This document shows positions 39,759 through 50,152 of a DNA stretch of 64,000 bases, piece by piece (the first letter of the stretch is position 1; each line of letters starts with the position of its first letter). A program made the position numbers and the translations under genes. The stretch is taken from assembly GCA_913061125.1 (NCBI GenBank), contig CAJXUB010000001.1, positions 46,424 to 110,423 of the forward strand, in the 5' to 3' direction. This stretch comes from an uncultured Flavobacteriaceae bacterium. Its GTDB lineage: Bacteria; Bacteroidota; Bacteroidia; Flavobacteriales; Flavobacteriaceae. The notes under the pieces were generated by a model. It saw only the letters and a list, made by a program, of their open reading frames with translations, did no database searches and was not told the origin of the DNA.

Positions 39759-40427
39759 ATGGAAAAATTGAGCCTTCAAATTAAGATAAGCCCAGCACTG
39801 TATTCCAAAGACCCGGAATCCTCGGAGCTTGGTCGTCAGATTATTTCAAAAAGTATTGAAATGATTGTCGAGTTGGGGTTTGAGTCCTTTACGTTCAAAA
39901 AACTTGGCCAAGCCATTGGGTCCAATGAAAGTTCGGTGTATCGTTATTTTTCCAATAAACACACCTTGCTTATTTATCTTGTCAATTGGTACTGGAGTTG
40001 GATGGACTACAAAATTGTCATTGGAACCAACAATAGGCCTCATGCAGAAGATAAAATAAAATCAGCCATTGAACTGTTGGTGAGCGATGTTAAACAAGAC
40101 AGTAATTTTTCCTACATCAATGAAATATTGCTTAATAAGATTATCATCACCGAATCCTCCAAAGCGTATCACAACGCCGATGTGGATATTGAAAATGAAA
40201 AAGGGTTTTTTAAAACCTACAAACAAGTTGTTCAGCGGGTTAGTGATTTTATTTTGGAATACAGCCCAGGTTTTGAGTTTCCGCACATGTTGGTATCAAC
40301 CGTCATTGAGGGCGCTCACAATCAACGGTTTTTTGCAGAACACCTTCCTGCCCTTACCGATTATGAAGAAGGCCAAAATAACATCATCCGATTTTACACC
40401 AATTTAGTATTCAAAACGCTGCAATGA
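39759..40427 (+). CDS. TetR family transcriptional regulator
   Basis: N-terminal HTH FTFKKLGQAIGSNESSVYRYFSNKHTLLIYLVNWY. Start refined from 39744. Confidence 0.9.
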   Translation: MEKLSLQIKISPALYSKDPESSELGRQIISKSIEMIVELGFESFTFKKLGQAIGSNESSVYRYFSNKHTLLIYLVNWYWSWMDYKIVIGTNNRPHAEDKIKSAIELLVSDVKQDSNFSYINEILLNKIIITESSKAYHNADVDIENEKGFFKTYKQVVQRVSDFILEYSPGFEFPHMLVSTVIEGAHNQRFFAEHLPALTDYEEGQNNIIRFYTNLVFKTLQ

Positions 40428-40768
40428 TCGTTAATACGTTTTATAAATATCAGACAATATCTGTGGCGATTTCGGCACTTATTTTAGCAAGTGTTCTCGT
40501 TCATCCGGTGTCGCATTTGATTGATTTGGTGTTGGATATTGATGCCATAGAAGTTGTGGAAATCAACGACATGAAAGACAGTACCAACGAGGGTGAAAAT
40601 TCTGAATTGGAAGAAAATTCTTTTGAAAAAAATACCCAAATAAAACATCTGTTGGATTGGGCCATTTGTGTAGAACGGTCGTCCAACACCGTAAAATTAC
40701 GATACAGTCAACTGCATGACTCAGTTGTCGCGGATATTGTTTTACCCCCTCCAGAACTTCACGTTTAA
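40424..40768 (+). CDS. Hypothetical protein with one hydrophobic N-terminal segment
   Basis: ORF overlaps the tetR stop (ATGA); TISVAISALILASVLVHPVSHLIDLVLDI. Confidence 0.6.
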   Translation: MIVNTFYKYQTISVAISALILASVLVHPVSHLIDLVLDIDAIEVVEINDMKDSTNEGENSELEENSFEKNTQIKHLLDWAICVERSSNTVKLRYSQLHDSVVADIVLPPPELHV

Positions 40769-40875
40769 AGTTATCGTTTAGTGCTTTTGGCACACCCTGA
40801 CTTTCAGGTTTTATAAAATATTCTGTTGGTCATTGTATATTAATCTAATTAAAAATTCAATTTAACTCATTAATA

Positions 40876-42432
40876 ATGAATCATTTACATCCATTAAAAA
40901 ATTTAAAAGCTGATATTCCAGCTAGTATTGTCGTATTTTTTGTAGCCCTTCCGCTGTGCTTGGGTATCGCATTGGCTAGTGGCGCACCACTTTTTTCAGG
41001 GCTAATTGCCGGTATTGTCGGTGGGATAATTGTTGGGGCAATTAGTGGTTCTGCCATTGGAGTCAGTGGGCCTGCAGCTGGTCTGGCTGCCATTGTGTTG
41101 GTCGCTATAAGCACTTTAGGAGGATTTGAAAATTTCCTGTTGGCTGTTGTTTTGGGAGGCCTAATTCAAGTTGGTTTTGGAATCCTAAAAGCTGGAGTTA
41201 TCGGATATTATTTTCCTTCCTCCGTTATTAAAGGCATGCTGACTGGTATTGGAATAATTATTGTCATCAAACAAATTCCTTATTTCTTCGGCTATGACAC
41301 AACTCTGGCAGAAGGAGCTCGTTTTTCAGAAGTATTTAATTTCATCAGTCCAGGTGCGACATTAATTGCCTGTATTGGTCTTGCTATCCTAATTATTTGG
41401 AATGTATGGTTGTCCAAATCTTATAAAATATTTCAAATCATTCAGGGGCCCGTTGTGGCTGTCGCTGTTGGTATTATTTACTACATTTTGACTCAGGACA
41501 ATTCCACTTGGGGTATCGATAAAAGCATGCTCGTAAGTGTCCCTGTTCCTGAAGATTTATCGTCATTTGTTGGGCAATTTAGTTCGCCTAATTTTGATCA
41601 AATTACCAACCCACAAATCTGGGTTACCGCTTTTACAATTGCTCTGGTAGCCAGTTTGGAAACCCTACTGTGTGTTGAAGCCACCGACAAATTGGACCCC
41701 AGAAAACGCGTCACGCCCACCAATAGAGAACTCATCGCTCAAGGATCTGGAAATATCATTTCTGGACTCATCGGAGGGCTGCCAATTACACAAGTCATTG
41801 TAAGAAGTTCAGCCAACATTCAATCTGGAGGGCGCACCAAAACCTCTGCCATTGTTCATGGCTTTTTGTTGCTTATTTCTATTTTGATCATCCCAACGTT
41901 ACTTAACAAAATTCCGCTTTCGGTACTGGCAGCGGTGCTGTTTATTGTTGGATATAAATTGGCTAAACCTGCTCTATTTGTTACCATTTATAAACAGGGG
42001 TGGAAACAATTTGTACCCTTTATTGTAACTGTTTTGGGTATTATTTTCACCGATCTGCTTGTGGGTATTGGACTAGGACTTGCCGTAGGTATAATTGTAG
42101 TTTTAATCAAAAGCTACCAAAACTCCCACTTCCTCCACATCGAGGATAAGAGCAATGGCGTGCAAAAGCTCAAAATGACCTTGGCTGAAGAAGTGACCTT
42201 TATAAATAAAGGTGCTATTTTGAAAGAGCTGGAACATATTTCGGCAGACTCCTTGTTGGAAATTGATGTTCGTAAAACACAATTTTTAGATTACGATATT
42301 ATTGAAATTTTAGACGATTTTTCTCTAAAAGCCAAAAATAGAAACATCAATATTACGTTAATATCTGAACGAGGGACAATAGAAAACCCTGAAAGTTTTT
42401 CAGATTTTTTTAAATTACAACCCGCATCTTAA
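40876..42432 (+). CDS. SulP family inorganic anion transporter with STAS-like C-terminus
   Basis: LKADIPASIVVFFVALPLCLGIALASGAPLFSGLIAGIVGG; NRELIAQGSGNIISGLIGGLPITQVIVRSSANIQSGGRTKTSA. Confidence 0.95.
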   Translation: MNHLHPLKNLKADIPASIVVFFVALPLCLGIALASGAPLFSGLIAGIVGGIIVGAISGSAIGVSGPAAGLAAIVLVAISTLGGFENFLLAVVLGGLIQVGFGILKAGVIGYYFPSSVIKGMLTGIGIIIVIKQIPYFFGYDTTLAEGARFSEVFNFISPGATLIACIGLAILIIWNVWLSKSYKIFQIIQGPVVAVAVGIIYYILTQDNSTWGIDKSMLVSVPVPEDLSSFVGQFSSPNFDQITNPQIWVTAFTIALVASLETLLCVEATDKLDPRKRVTPTNRELIAQGSGNIISGLIGGLPITQVIVRSSANIQSGGRTKTSAIVHGFLLLISILIIPTLLNKIPLSVLAAVLFIVGYKLAKPALFVTIYKQGWKQFVPFIVTVLGIIFTDLLVGIGLGLAVGIIVVLIKSYQNSHFLHIEDKSNGVQKLKMTLAEEVTFINKGAILKELEHISADSLLEIDVRKTQFLDYDIIEILDDFSLKAKNRNINITLISERGTIENPESFSDFFKLQPAS

Positions 42433-42463
42433 TCCTACACTTTAATATAAAACACATAATACT

Positions 42464-43090
42464 ATGAATGCACACACAAAAGAAACACAAAATCAAATGA
42501 CCCCTGAATCAGCTAAAAATGCTTTGATGGATGGAAACGCCCGTTTTGTTCAAGGACAACAAACGGGGCGGGACCTCATGAAACAAGTCCGTCAAACCAG
42601 CACAGGACAATTCCCCTTTGCCACGATTTTAAGCTGTATCGATTCCAGAGTTTCCTCAGAGCTTATTTTTGACCAAGGAATTGGCGATATTTTTAGTGTT
42701 CGTATAGCTGGAAATTTTGTCAACGAGGACATCCTAGGGAGCATGGAATTCGCTTGCAAGTTGGCGGGCACAAAACTAGTTGTTGTTTTGGGACACACCG
42801 CCTGTGGCGCCGTAAAAGGGGCTTGTGACCATGCCCGCCTTGGCAACCTTACAACTTTAATTAATAAAATTGAACCTGCTGTAGAAGCTGTAACTGAACC
42901 ACAGGATGAAACCCTAAGAAACTCGTCTAATATCGATTTTGTGAATGAGGTGGCCAAAACAAACGTACACATGACCATTGATAACATCCGTAAGTCAAGC
43001 CAAGTCCTCAAAGATATGGAAGATGCTGGTGAGATAGAAATTGTTGGTGGAATGTACGATATTAAAACAGGTCTAGTTACATTTTATTAA
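42464..43090 (+). CDS. Beta-class carbonic anhydrase
   Basis: SCIDSRVSSELIFDQGIGDIFSVRIAGN and VLGHTACGAVKGACD zinc-binding motifs. Confidence 0.95.
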   Translation: MNAHTKETQNQMTPESAKNALMDGNARFVQGQQTGRDLMKQVRQTSTGQFPFATILSCIDSRVSSELIFDQGIGDIFSVRIAGNFVNEDILGSMEFACKLAGTKLVVVLGHTACGAVKGACDHARLGNLTTLINKIEPAVEAVTEPQDETLRNSSNIDFVNEVAKTNVHMTIDNIRKSSQVLKDMEDAGEIEIVGGMYDIKTGLVTFY

Positions 43091-43092
43091 TT

Positions 43093-43773
43093 ATGAATCT
43101 CAAATTTTTATTTAGCATTGGCCTCCTCACCTGGGGGTCAATGTTTTTAACGGCTCAAAACGATACGGGCAACTGGCTGATGTATTTTGGCACCAATAAA
43201 ATCAGTGAAAAATTTAGTATTCACACGGAAGCACAGTACCGAAATCACACCATCAGCCCCACCAACATCGAACAACTTCTACTTCGTACGGGGCTTAATT
43301 ATCATTTTAAATCAAACAGCTTGGCAACGTTAGGGTATGCGCATATCGGAAACTACGTGTACGAGTCTGAACAAAAAAGTCCAGAGGTTGAGGAGCATCG
43401 GATATGGCAACAATTTTTAAACTCCAATACCATTGGTCGAGTTAAATTGGAGCACCGATACAGACTAGAGGAACGATTTATTGAAGACGACTTTAAAATG
43501 CGTTTTCGATACCGATTGATGGTCTTTGTACCAATTAATAGACCAACAATCGAAACGGGCACCCTATATCTCGGCGTTTACGATGAATTGTTCATTAATG
43601 ACAAACGGACTTTCTTTGATCGCAACCGACTATATGCTGGATTAGGCTATCAATACGCTAACAATATCCATTTTCAAGTTGGATTGCTTCGACAGGAAGT
43701 CCAAACAGCTGCCAAAACATTTTTGCAGTTTGGTTTGATTTACAATACCGATTTGAGACCCGTCAAGGAGTAA
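43093..43773 (+). CDS. DUF2490 domain-containing (outer-membrane beta-strand rich) protein
   Basis: Signal peptide; NWLMYFGTNKISEKFSIHTEAQYRNHTISPTNIEQLLLRTGLNYHF. Confidence 0.8.
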   Translation: MNLKFLFSIGLLTWGSMFLTAQNDTGNWLMYFGTNKISEKFSIHTEAQYRNHTISPTNIEQLLLRTGLNYHFKSNSLATLGYAHIGNYVYESEQKSPEVEEHRIWQQFLNSNTIGRVKLEHRYRLEERFIEDDFKMRFRYRLMVFVPINRPTIETGTLYLGVYDELFINDKRTFFDRNRLYAGLGYQYANNIHFQVGLLRQEVQTAAKTFLQFGLIYNTDLRPVKE

Positions 43774-43868
43774 ACAAATTCATTGGTCTATTGGTCTTCA
43801 AAAACAAGATGTTAAACATCAAATGCTGAGCAACAAATAATTTAAATCATAAATCAACCAATCAACAC

Positions 43869-43898
43869 AAAAAAAGGCATTCCTAACGAATGCCTTTT
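43869..43898. terminator. Intrinsic terminator after the SulP/carbonic anhydrase cluster
   Basis: aaaaaaGGCATTCctaacGAATGCCtttt. Confidence 0.8.
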
Positions 43899-43949
43899 CT
43901 TATGATGACCTTTACGTTAAATGATTACTTTTGTGAAAACAGCAATTCA

Positions 43950-44897
43950 ATGCCTGAAAATGAAGTTCTATTGTCCTTAGTTGTTCCTGTTTTCAATGAG
44001 GAACAGAATATTCCAATTCTCACCAAAAAAGTACATCAAGCGCTTGATGATTATAACTTCGAATTAATTTTTATCGACGACTGCTCTACAGATAATACTC
44101 GACAAGTCATCAAGACGATGAACGATCCAAAAGTTGTACTGCTAACGCTTAAAAAAAAATATGGCCAAAGTTTAGCCATGGCAGCGGGTTTTGAGCTGGC
44201 CGCAGGGGACTACATTGTAACCCTTGATGGCGACTTGCAAAATGACCCCAAAGATATTCCAATCATGCTTAAAAAACTTGTCCACGAGGACTGGGATTTG
44301 GTGACGGGATTTCGAGAGAAACGTCGCGATTCATTACTAAAAACCATCCCCTCACGAGTTGCCAATTTCATCATCCGAATCACCACAAAACTCAATGTTA
44401 AGGACCAAGGATGTGCGCTAAAAGTCTTTAAAAAAGAGACTGCAAAAGAACTGAACCTCTACGGCGAAATGCACCGTTTTATAGCCTTAGTAGCCCACCT
44501 CGATGGTGCCAGAATAACGGAAATTTCGGTACAGCATCATGCCCGTAAATATGGTATTTCCAAATATGGCCTGGGACGCACTTTTAAGGTTATAAATGAT
44601 CTTTTGCTTATCCTTTTTCAGCGTAATTTTTTACAAAAACCAATTTATTTTTTTGGTAATATTGGGCTGTTTTTATTTGGGGGAGGCGCTTTGATTTGTC
44701 TCTATTTTTTAATTCTAAAACTTTTGGGGGAGGACATTTGGGGAAGACCCCTTCTTATTCTGGCTGTGGTTCTATTAGTAGTAGGAATTCAATTCTTTAG
44801 CATCGGTATTTTGTACGATTTACTCATGAAAACTTACTTTGAGTCTCAAGAAAAAAAACCCTATCAAATTCGAAAAATTTTCCGTTTTAAAGGATAA
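43950..44897 (+). CDS. Family 2 glycosyltransferase (DPM1/GtrB-like) with two C-terminal TM segments
   Basis: LSLVVPVFNEEQNIPIL, FIDDCSTDNTRQVI, YIVTLDGDLQNDPKDIPIM. Start refined from 43890, which lies inside the terminator. Confidence 0.9.
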   Translation: MPENEVLLSLVVPVFNEEQNIPILTKKVHQALDDYNFELIFIDDCSTDNTRQVIKTMNDPKVVLLTLKKKYGQSLAMAAGFELAAGDYIVTLDGDLQNDPKDIPIMLKKLVHEDWDLVTGFREKRRDSLLKTIPSRVANFIIRITTKLNVKDQGCALKVFKKETAKELNLYGEMHRFIALVAHLDGARITEISVQHHARKYGISKYGLGRTFKVINDLLLILFQRNFLQKPIYFFGNIGLFLFGGGALICLYFLILKLLGEDIWGRPLLILAVVLLVVGIQFFSIGILYDLLMKTYFESQEKKPYQIRKIFRFKG

Positions 44898-44971
44898 AAC
44901 ACGCCTGAAAATATGAGTGTGTACTGCTCACTCGCATTGTGATGTAATACAGACTTAAGAATCACTAAAAA

Positions 44972-46252
44972 CTAGTTTAATTCTGGAAACTTTGCCTTGA
45001 TTTTATCCAAGGCCAAGTTGTCTATGGCTCCAATATGTTTGTGTTTGTGTCGTGTCCCACGTGCGTAAGATCCATCTTGAACTTGTGCCCCAATAACTTG
45101 GTAGGCTTCCCTAAATGTTGCACCATTTTGCACCAGAGAATTAATACTATCCACCGTAAATAAATACTTATACTTATCGTCTTCCAAATTCACCGATTTA
45201 ACTTCAATCTTTTGAAGGCCATAATCAAAAATAGACAATACCGTTTTAAGCGTTTCAAATGCTGAAATCATTGGTGATTTTAACAATTGAAAATCCCGAT
45301 GGTAGCCGCTTGGCAGGTTGTTCGTCATTAATTGCATTTGAGACGCTAAACCTTGTAAACCATTACATTTTGCACGGATTAATTCAAATACATCTGGGTT
45401 TTTTTTATGCGGCATGATACTACTGCCTGTTGTGAGCTGTTCTGGAAAGCTGATAAAATCAAAATTTTGACTCATATACAAGCAAATATCCATGGCAAAC
45501 TTGGAAAGAGTAAATGCTAGGTTGCCTAGACTTGAGGCAATGATTTGTTCGTTTTTTCCTCTTGCCATTTGAGCAGATACCACATTGTATTTTAAATCTG
45601 AAAAGTTCAGTAAATCTGTTGTCATTTCTCGGTCAATTGGAAAGGAGCTCCCATAACCAGCAGCCGAGCCCAATGGGTTCTGATCTACAACTTTTTGTGC
45701 TGACTGAAGCACCATAACGTCATCAATAAGAGATTCGGCATAAGCCGAAAACCAAAGCCCAAAGGAAGAAGGCATGGCAACCTGAAGATGAGTATAACCT
45801 GGCAATAATTTAGATTTATGCTGTTCTGCTAAATCTAATAAGGTCCCAAATAGGACTTTAACCTGATTTTGAATGTGGTTTAAATTGTCTTTATAATACA
45901 ATTGAAGTGCTACTAAAACCTGATCATTTCTGGAGCGTGCAGTATGTATTTTTTTTCCTGCGGTGCCAATGCGCTGGGTTAGCTCGTGCTCAATTTTAGA
46001 ATGAACATCCTCAAATTGGTTTTCGATTTTAAAAATGCCCCGCTCTTCTTCTTCTTGAAGTTCGCCAATAGCGTCCTCAACTTGTTTAAGCTCACTGTTG
46101 TTTAAAATTCCAATATGGGCTAACATTTTGGCATGTGCAAGGGAGGCTTGTAAATCATACTTAGCAATATACAAGTCAATGTCCCGATCATCTCCTACAG
46201 TAAATGTTTCAATAGTTTTGTCAATAGATATTCCTTTATCCCAAAGTTTCAT
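44972..46252 (-). CDS. argH: Argininosuccinate lyase
   Basis: TARSRNDQV, GSSIMPHKKNPDVFELIRAK signature. Confidence 0.96.
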   Translation of the reverse strand: MKLWDKGISIDKTIETFTVGDDRDIDLYIAKYDLQASLAHAKMLAHIGILNNSELKQVEDAIGELQEEEERGIFKIENQFEDVHSKIEHELTQRIGTAGKKIHTARSRNDQVLVALQLYYKDNLNHIQNQVKVLFGTLLDLAEQHKSKLLPGYTHLQVAMPSSFGLWFSAYAESLIDDVMVLQSAQKVVDQNPLGSAAGYGSSFPIDREMTTDLLNFSDLKYNVVSAQMARGKNEQIIASSLGNLAFTLSKFAMDICLYMSQNFDFISFPEQLTTGSSIMPHKKNPDVFELIRAKCNGLQGLASQMQLMTNNLPSGYHRDFQLLKSPMISAFETLKTVLSIFDYGLQKIEVKSVNLEDDKYKYLFTVDSINSLVQNGATFREAYQVIGAQVQDGSYARGTRHKHKHIGAIDNLALDKIKAKFPELN

Positions 46253-46255
46253 AGA

Positions 46256-47323
46256 TTAAAGTATTTTTTTTAATAATTGGATATATAATCTAACCCCTTC
46301 TTCAATTTCGTGGATATAAATAAACTCATCAGCTGTATGCGATCGTGTACTGTCTCCAGGACCTAACTTTAATGAAGGACAACTCAATACCGCCTGATCT
46401 GATAAAGTTGGCGAACCGTATGTTTCTCTCCCCATCTCGATCCCCGCTTGAACTAATGGATGGTTTTTAGGAATACTAGAAGAATTTAAATTTGTGCTAC
46501 GCGCTGTGGCTTTAGCGTTTGGTAAATGCTTTTGTAGAATAGCCACAATTTGAGCATTGGTATAACAATCGTTCACACGCACGTCTACCACCATAGACAC
46601 TTTTGCTGGAACGGCGTTGTGTTGCTGACCCGCATTAATTTGTGTAAGTGTCATCTTTACACTTCCCAAAGCCTCCGATTCTTGTTCAAATTTGTAGGTC
46701 TTTATCCACTCCATAACAGGTATGGCATTGTATAGCGCATTGTTACCATTGGGGTGAGCGGCATGACCTGGCGTACCTGATACCTCAACATCGAAAACAA
46801 TCAATCCTTTTTCTGCTATAGCCAAATGCATTTGAGTGGGTTCCCCAACAATAGCAACATCAATTTTGGGAATTACTTTAAGCATACTATTGAGGCCATT
46901 TGACCCGCTGCTTTCTTCTTCTGCAGAACCCACAAAAACCAAGTTATAGGCCAGTGATTCCTGAAAGTAAAAATGGGTGAATGTTGCCAAAAGTGACACC
47001 AAACATCCCCCTGCATCGTTACTCCCAAGACCATAAAGCTTACCGTCTTCAATATGTGCGTCAAAAGGATCTTTTGTGTATCCACTGTTGGGTTTTACAG
47101 TGTCGTGATGCGAATTCAGCAAAAGCGTTGGTTTAGAATCATCAAAATACTTATTAGTAGCCCATACGTTATTTTGATGACGTTGAAATGGAATATCAAA
47201 AGACTTAAACCACTGCTCCAAAAGCAAGGCCGTGAGATCTTCTTTTGAAGAAAATGAAGGTGTTTCTATCAAGTTTTTTAATAATTTAATAGCCGACTGA
47301 GTAAGCGAGTCTATAGTCATCAT
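46256..47323 (-). CDS. argE: M20 family deacylase (acetyl/succinyl-ornithine deacylase position)
   Basis: LLNSHHDTVKPNSGYTKDPFDAHIEDGKLYGLGSNDAGGCLVSLLA; VGSAEEESSG; in arg operon. Confidence 0.88.
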   Translation of the reverse strand: MMTIDSLTQSAIKLLKNLIETPSFSSKEDLTALLLEQWFKSFDIPFQRHQNNVWATNKYFDDSKPTLLLNSHHDTVKPNSGYTKDPFDAHIEDGKLYGLGSNDAGGCLVSLLATFTHFYFQESLAYNLVFVGSAEEESSGSNGLNSMLKVIPKIDVAIVGEPTQMHLAIAEKGLIVFDVEVSGTPGHAAHPNGNNALYNAIPVMEWIKTYKFEQESEALGSVKMTLTQINAGQQHNAVPAKVSMVVDVRVNDCYTNAQIVAILQKHLPNAKATARSTNLNSSSIPKNHPLVQAGIEMGRETYGSPTLSDQAVLSCPSLKLGPGDSTRSHTADEFIYIHEIEEGVRLYIQLLKKIL

Positions 47324-48099
47324 AGGGTTAAAGTTGTATGGTTATTGGAATTCCCCGAAAGCATGCTTGGCTGACCGATGCAAACCCTCGAAACTTGATG
47401 TTCTAAAGCATCAAAGGAGTTTTGTAGTTTTGGCAACATTCCATCGGATATAACTCCAGAAGCTAAAAGTTCAGTATATAATGACTTGTCTATAGTTTTG
47501 ATTAGAGTTGATGCAAGATCAATATCTTTTAAAACTCCTTGTTTTTCAAAACAGTAATATAATGTAACCTCAAAAATATCGGCTAGAGATTTTGCTAATG
47601 AGGCAGCAATAGTGTCTGCATTGGTATTGAGTAATTGTCCTTTTTTATTGTGCGTAATAGCAGAAAAAACTGGTGTTAAATCTGCACTTAACAACAATGA
47701 AATATAGTCCGAATTTACGTTTTGAACATCCCCCACAAACCCATAATCAACATCCAAAACAGGTCGTTTTACAGATTGAATAGAATTAGCATCGGCGCCG
47801 GAGCAACCTACGGCGTTACAGCCCAGTGCTTGAAGCTGAGCTACAATCGAAGTGTTAATTTGACCCGAATAAACCATCGTGATTACCTCCAAGGTCTTAG
47901 CATCTGTAATGCGCCGTCCATCCACCATTTGAACCTCCAATTGCATTTTTTGAGATAATGCTGTTGCTGATTTCCCTCCTCCATGAACCAATAGTTTTAA
48001 CCCATCCATTACGGAAAATTGAGATAAAAATGATCTTTTGGCCTCAGAATTGTCAAGAATATGACCTCCTATTTTTACAATACTTAATGACTGTTTCAT
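47320..48099 (-). CDS. argB: Acetylglutamate kinase
   Basis: MKQSLSIVKIGGHILDN; LLVHGGGKSATALSQKM; GVISDGMLPKLQNSFDAL. Start refined from 48168. Confidence 0.93.
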   Translation of the reverse strand: MKQSLSIVKIGGHILDNSEAKRSFLSQFSVMDGLKLLVHGGGKSATALSQKMQLEVQMVDGRRITDAKTLEVITMVYSGQINTSIVAQLQALGCNAVGCSGADANSIQSVKRPVLDVDYGFVGDVQNVNSDYISLLLSADLTPVFSAITHNKKGQLLNTNADTIAASLAKSLADIFEVTLYYCFEKQGVLKDIDLASTLIKTIDKSLYTELLASGVISDGMLPKLQNSFDALEHQVSRVCIGQPSMLSGNSNNHTTLTL

Positions 48100-49031
48100 A
48101 ATGATTCTAAAACTTGTTTCAACACAATCTGAGCCGCAAACGTTCGGTTGTGAGATTGATCGATACATAAAGACTTTGGGCTGTCAAGTACAGCGTCCTC
48201 CACCACAACATTTCGTCGAACAGGGAGGCAATGCATAAATTTAGCTGCACCTATTTTATCTTGTGTAATCATCCAATCTGATTTTGGCTTCAGAATTTTT
48301 CCATAATCCGTAAAACTGCTCCAGTTTTTGGCGTAAATAAAATCAGCATCTTTAAAGGCTTCTATTTGGTTATTAGATACAGCGGTATGCTTTACAATTG
48401 ATGGATCCAACTCATAACCCTTTGGGTGAACTATACTAAAATCCACATCTTGAAGCTGCATGGTTCGTACAAATGAATTGGCAACTGCATGCGGTAAAGC
48501 TTTTGGATGTGGGGCCCATGAAAGCACAACCTTTGGCTTCTTTTTGTCGCTTTGCTCTACAATAGTAATGGCATCGGCTAATCCCTGTAAAGGATGAGCT
48601 GTGGCACTTTCCATATTAATTAGTGGAACTGAGGCATAAGTAGCAAAAGCATTCAAAACCCACTCAGACTGATCCTTGGCCTTGTCTATTAAAGTTGGGA
48701 ATGCCCTTACACCAATAATTGAAGCGTATTGAGAAATGACTTGAGCGGCCTCTTTTATATGTTCCGAAGACTTTAAATCCATAACCGCTCCTTCTTCAAA
48801 CTCTAATTGCCATGCATCATTGACATTTAAAACAATGACATTCATCCCCAAATTTTTGGCCGCCAACTCTGTACTAATTCGGGTTCTTAAACTCGCATTA
48901 AAAAATAACAAGACTAAGGTCTTTTGAGCACCAAGACTGCTGTATGCGTGTGGATTGGCTTTTAATGCAAGAGCGTCTTGAACGGTTTTGTTCAAATCTT
49001 TAATGCTATTGATGTTTAAAAAGTGATTCAT
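48096..49031 (-). CDS. argF': N-acetyl/N-succinyl-ornithine carbamoyltransferase (ArgF' type)
   Basis: FFNASLRTRISTELAAKNLGM; MHCLPVRRNVVVEDAVLDSP; arg operon context. Confidence 0.92.
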   Translation of the reverse strand: MNHFLNINSIKDLNKTVQDALALKANPHAYSSLGAQKTLVLLFFNASLRTRISTELAAKNLGMNVIVLNVNDAWQLEFEEGAVMDLKSSEHIKEAAQVISQYASIIGVRAFPTLIDKAKDQSEWVLNAFATYASVPLINMESATAHPLQGLADAITIVEQSDKKKPKVVLSWAPHPKALPHAVANSFVRTMQLQDVDFSIVHPKGYELDPSIVKHTAVSNNQIEAFKDADFIYAKNWSSFTDYGKILKPKSDWMITQDKIGAAKFMHCLPVRRNVVVEDAVLDSPKSLCIDQSHNRTFAAQIVLKQVLESL

Positions 49032-50152
49032 AATTCTTGTTTTAAAGCGCTGAAAAAAGCATCAATATGTTCTTTTTGAATGGTAAGAGGAGGTAAAATG
49101 CGAATCAAATTTGGGTTTTTTGAACTTCCTGTAAATATTTTATGTTTGAAAAGTAGTGTTTTTCTTAATTTAGAAACTGGGAATTCAAATTCCAATCCAA
49201 GCATCAATCCTCTTCCTTTAAATTGTAAAATTTGAGGAATATCTTCTGCCAATTGCCTAAAATAAAGTTCCATTTGCTGAGCATTCTGCATCAAATCTTG
49301 ATTTTTTAACACCTCCAAAACACTAAGAGATGCGGCACAAGCCAAGTGATTTCCTCCAAAGGTTGTTCCTAAAAGTCCATAAGAGGCTTTTATGTCTGAA
49401 TGAATCAAAATTCCACCCACAGGAAATCCGTTGCCCATGCCTTTGGCCATAGAAATAATGTGCGGGGTAATCCCATGTTTTTGAAAGGCAAAAAAATCAC
49501 CGCTGCGCCCAAAACCAGATTGCACCTCATCGGCAATAAGTAAAGAACCGTACTGTTTGCACAACTCCTCCAAACCTTTGTAAAATTCTGTAGTACTTTG
49601 GTCTAAACCACCAACTCCCTGAATACATTCAATAATGATGGCGCAAGTTTCTCCTTTTTGAAGCGTTTTCTCTACCGCCTCCAAATCACCTAATGGATGA
49701 AAATCCACTTTTTGTTGTGCATTAAGTGGCGAAATAATTTTTGCATTATCCGTACTTGCCACCGCAGCAGATGTTCGCCCATGAAAAGAATTCTGAAAAG
49801 CAATTACAGAAGCTTTATTGGTGTGAAAGGAGGCTAATTTCAGTGCGTTTTCATTGGCTTCTGCACCTGAGCTGCAAAGAAATAACGCATAATTATGACA
49901 GCCCGAATCCGTAGCCAATTGCTTCGCTAATTCATTTTGCAATGGGTTTTTAACCGCATTACTATAAAAACCAAGCTTGTTCAGTTGTTGGGTTATGCCC
50001 TCAACATACTTAGGATGAGCATGACCTATGGAAATCACAGCGTGACCTCCGTAAAGGTCCAAATATTGCACCCCTTGTTCGTCAAAAATAAAAACATCTT
50101 TTGCTTGAACTGGCGTTACATCAAACAATGGATAAACATCAAATAACTTCAT
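49028..50152 (-). CDS. argD: Acylornithine aminotransferase
   Basis: FLCSSGAEANENALKLA, LLIADEVQSGFGRSG, ISMAKGMGNGFPVGG. Confidence 0.94.
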   Translation of the reverse strand: MKLFDVYPLFDVTPVQAKDVFIFDEQGVQYLDLYGGHAVISIGHAHPKYVEGITQQLNKLGFYSNAVKNPLQNELAKQLATDSGCHNYALFLCSSGAEANENALKLASFHTNKASVIAFQNSFHGRTSAAVASTDNAKIISPLNAQQKVDFHPLGDLEAVEKTLQKGETCAIIIECIQGVGGLDQSTTEFYKGLEELCKQYGSLLIADEVQSGFGRSGDFFAFQKHGITPHIISMAKGMGNGFPVGGILIHSDIKASYGLLGTTFGGNHLACAASLSVLEVLKNQDLMQNAQQMELYFRQLAEDIPQILQFKGRGLMLGLEFEFPVSKLRKTLLFKHKIFTGSSKNPNLIRILPPLTIQKEHIDAFFSALKQEL

